Below are positions 12,178 through 13,263 of a stretch of DNA of 13,263 bases, one piece after another; within the stretch, counting starts at the first letter, position 1, and each line of letters starts with the position of its first letter. The stretch lies in the NCBI GenBank assembly GCA_964346475.1, contig CAYFUM010000033.1:1-13263 (forward strand), written 5' to 3'. The notes beneath the pieces were generated by a model. The model saw only the letters and a list, made by a program, of their open reading frames with translations, was not told where the DNA came from and did no database searches. This stretch comes from DTU036 sp964346475. GTDB lineage: Bacteria; Bacillota; Clostridia; Peptostreptococcales; Acidaminobacteraceae. The translations under genes were made by a program, and so were the position numbers.

Positions 12178-13263
12178 ATGAAAAGATTTTTAACGATGGC
12201 TATGGTGTTACTACTAAGTTTTTCTTTGATTGCCTGTGGTAAGACGGCCGAGGATGAAGAGGCCGGCCCAGCGGAGGGGCCAGTAACTGAGACCATAGTC
12301 GATGACGAGGAAGTTGACAAGGATTCTCTAAAGGAAATTACAATTGGACTGGTAACCGACGTTGGTGGAATTGACGACAAGTCCTTTAACCAAGGAACCT
12401 GGGAAGGCATTCAATACTACGCAAAGAAATTTGACCTTCCTTCAGAAAACATCGCCTATCTACAAAGTACATCCGATGCTGACTATATCCCAAATCTCAC
12501 GCAGTTTAGTGAGGACAAAAAGGACCTGATGGTAGCTCCCGGATTTCTTTTCGAAGAGTCCCTAAAAAAGGTTGCTGCTGACTTCCCCGAGCAAAAAATC
12601 CTTTTCCTAGACGCAGTGGTGGAAGCTCCCAATGTACTGAATGCTATTTTTGCTGAACATGAGGGATCCTATCTAGTTGGTGTAGCCGCTGCTCTCAAGG
12701 CCCAGGATGCTGGAAAAGATACAGTAGGTTTTGTTGGTGGTATGGACTTTGACACCATCCAAAAATTTGAAGCTGGCTTTGAGCAGGGTGTCAAGGCAGT
12801 TGATGAAAACATGAAGGTTGTAATTGAGTACGTAGGAGATTTCAATAAGCCTGAAGATGGACAAACCCTAGCTGCCAAAATGTACGATAGTGGTGTCTAT
12901 GTAATCTATCATGCCGCCGGCGGATCTGGTAATGGCGTTATAAAAGAGGCCAAGGACAGAGTTCAAAATGGCGAAGACGTTTGGGTAATTGGTGTTGACA
13001 AGGACCAGTACAGTGAAGGTATTTATGAAGGTGATAAATCAGTAATACTGACCTCCATGCTAAAGGGTGTTGACCAGGCTGCCTATGACGTTTGCAAAAT
13101 GGTTGCCCTAGATAAATTTGAAGGTGGTACTGTGGTCTATGACCTCAAGGCCCACGGTGTTGGAATCCCTGCAAATAATCCCAATCTAACCGATGAGTGG
13201 ACCAAGAAAATTGAGGAGTTTGCAGAGAAAATTAGATCTGGTGAGATTTCTGTAGATCCTGTA
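12178..13263 (+). CDS. BMP/PnrA-family nucleoside-binding ABC transporter lipoprotein (3' end beyond window)
   Basis: Extracytoplasmic substrate-binding lipoprotein of the basic membrane protein family (Bmp, PnrA, TmpC, Med), whose characterised members bind purine nucleosides and feed an ABC importer. A signal peptide of 19 residues ends in the lipobox LIAC with C20 as the lipidated cysteine. An acidic linker (about 25-52) follows, then the binding domain with ITIGLVTDVGGIDDKSFNQG (54-73), a family signature, and later VGFVGGMDF and HAAGGSGNGVIKEA. There are 362 codons to the edge, against a usual 350-370, so only a few residues should be missing. Family members usually sit beside an ATPase and two permeases, which would lie to the right of the window. 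Purine nucleoside is the likely ligand by family; the sequence alone does not prove it. Confidence 0.93.
   Translation, partial: MKRFLTMAMVLLLSFSLIACGKTAEDEEAGPAEGPVTETIVDDEEVDKDSLKEITIGLVTDVGGIDDKSFNQGTWEGIQYYAKKFDLPSENIAYLQSTSDADYIPNLTQFSEDKKDLMVAPGFLFEESLKKVAADFPEQKILFLDAVVEAPNVLNAIFAEHEGSYLVGVAAALKAQDAGKDTVGFVGGMDFDTIQKFEAGFEQGVKAVDENMKVVIEYVGDFNKPEDGQTLAAKMYDSGVYVIYHAAGGSGNGVIKEAKDRVQNGEDVWVIGVDKDQYSEGIYEGDKSVILTSMLKGVDQAAYDVCKMVALDKFEGGTVVYDLKAHGVGIPANNPNLTDEWTKKIEEFAEKIRSGEISVDPV

Overview
The window looks like a chromosomal stretch from a low-to-mid GC Gram-positive anaerobe of the Bacillota (Clostridia/Tissierellia-like). The signs are AGGAGG-type ribosome binding sites, GTG and TTG starts, heavy AGA/AGG/ATA codon use, a BMP-family nucleoside-binding lipoprotein, a class II aldolase, a TGS-bearing uridine-kinase-like protein and very tight gene packing. 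Genus cannot be fixed from the sequence alone. There is no tRNA, rRNA, insertion sequence or CRISPR array, and no intergenic gap longer than about 120 bp.

Left part (1-3700): a minus-strand oligoendopeptidase F gene is cut by the left edge. A small prepilin-peptidase-like gene runs divergently from it. Converging on that gene is a minus-strand pair: a membrane-anchored MltG/YceG-like protein lacking the catalytic domain, followed by class II fructose-bisphosphate aldolase. A bidirectional hairpin terminator sits between the converging genes and abuts the aldolase stop codon.

Middle (3787-8646): four plus-strand genes are tightly packed: an RluA-type pseudouridine synthase, a 251-residue protein that looks like the C-terminal HEPN RNase half of Csm6/TIGR02710-type CRISPR effectors but has no CARF sensor domain, a TGS-bearing uridine-kinase-like nucleoside kinase, and an eight-helix membrane protein ending in a SpoIIE/RsbU-type PP2C phosphatase. 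The first three overlap and are probably translationally coupled.

Right part (8689-13263): a 674-codon open frame joins epoxyqueuosine reductase (QueG) directly to a complete glycine C-acetyltransferase (Kbl), with an intact ribosome binding site still present at the junction. Endonuclease III, a small YbjQ-like protein and the wobble-base tRNA methyltransferase TrmL follow, linked by a 1-nt gap and then 4-nt overlaps. The window ends inside, and within a few residues of the end of, a BMP/PnrA-family lipoprotein gene.

Taken together, the plus-strand block is rich in RNA-related functions: pseudouridylation, a putative HEPN RNase, a nucleoside kinase, and two enzymes acting at tRNA position 34 (QueG and TrmL). 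The two items most worth following are the CARF-less HEPN protein and the QueG-Kbl fusion.
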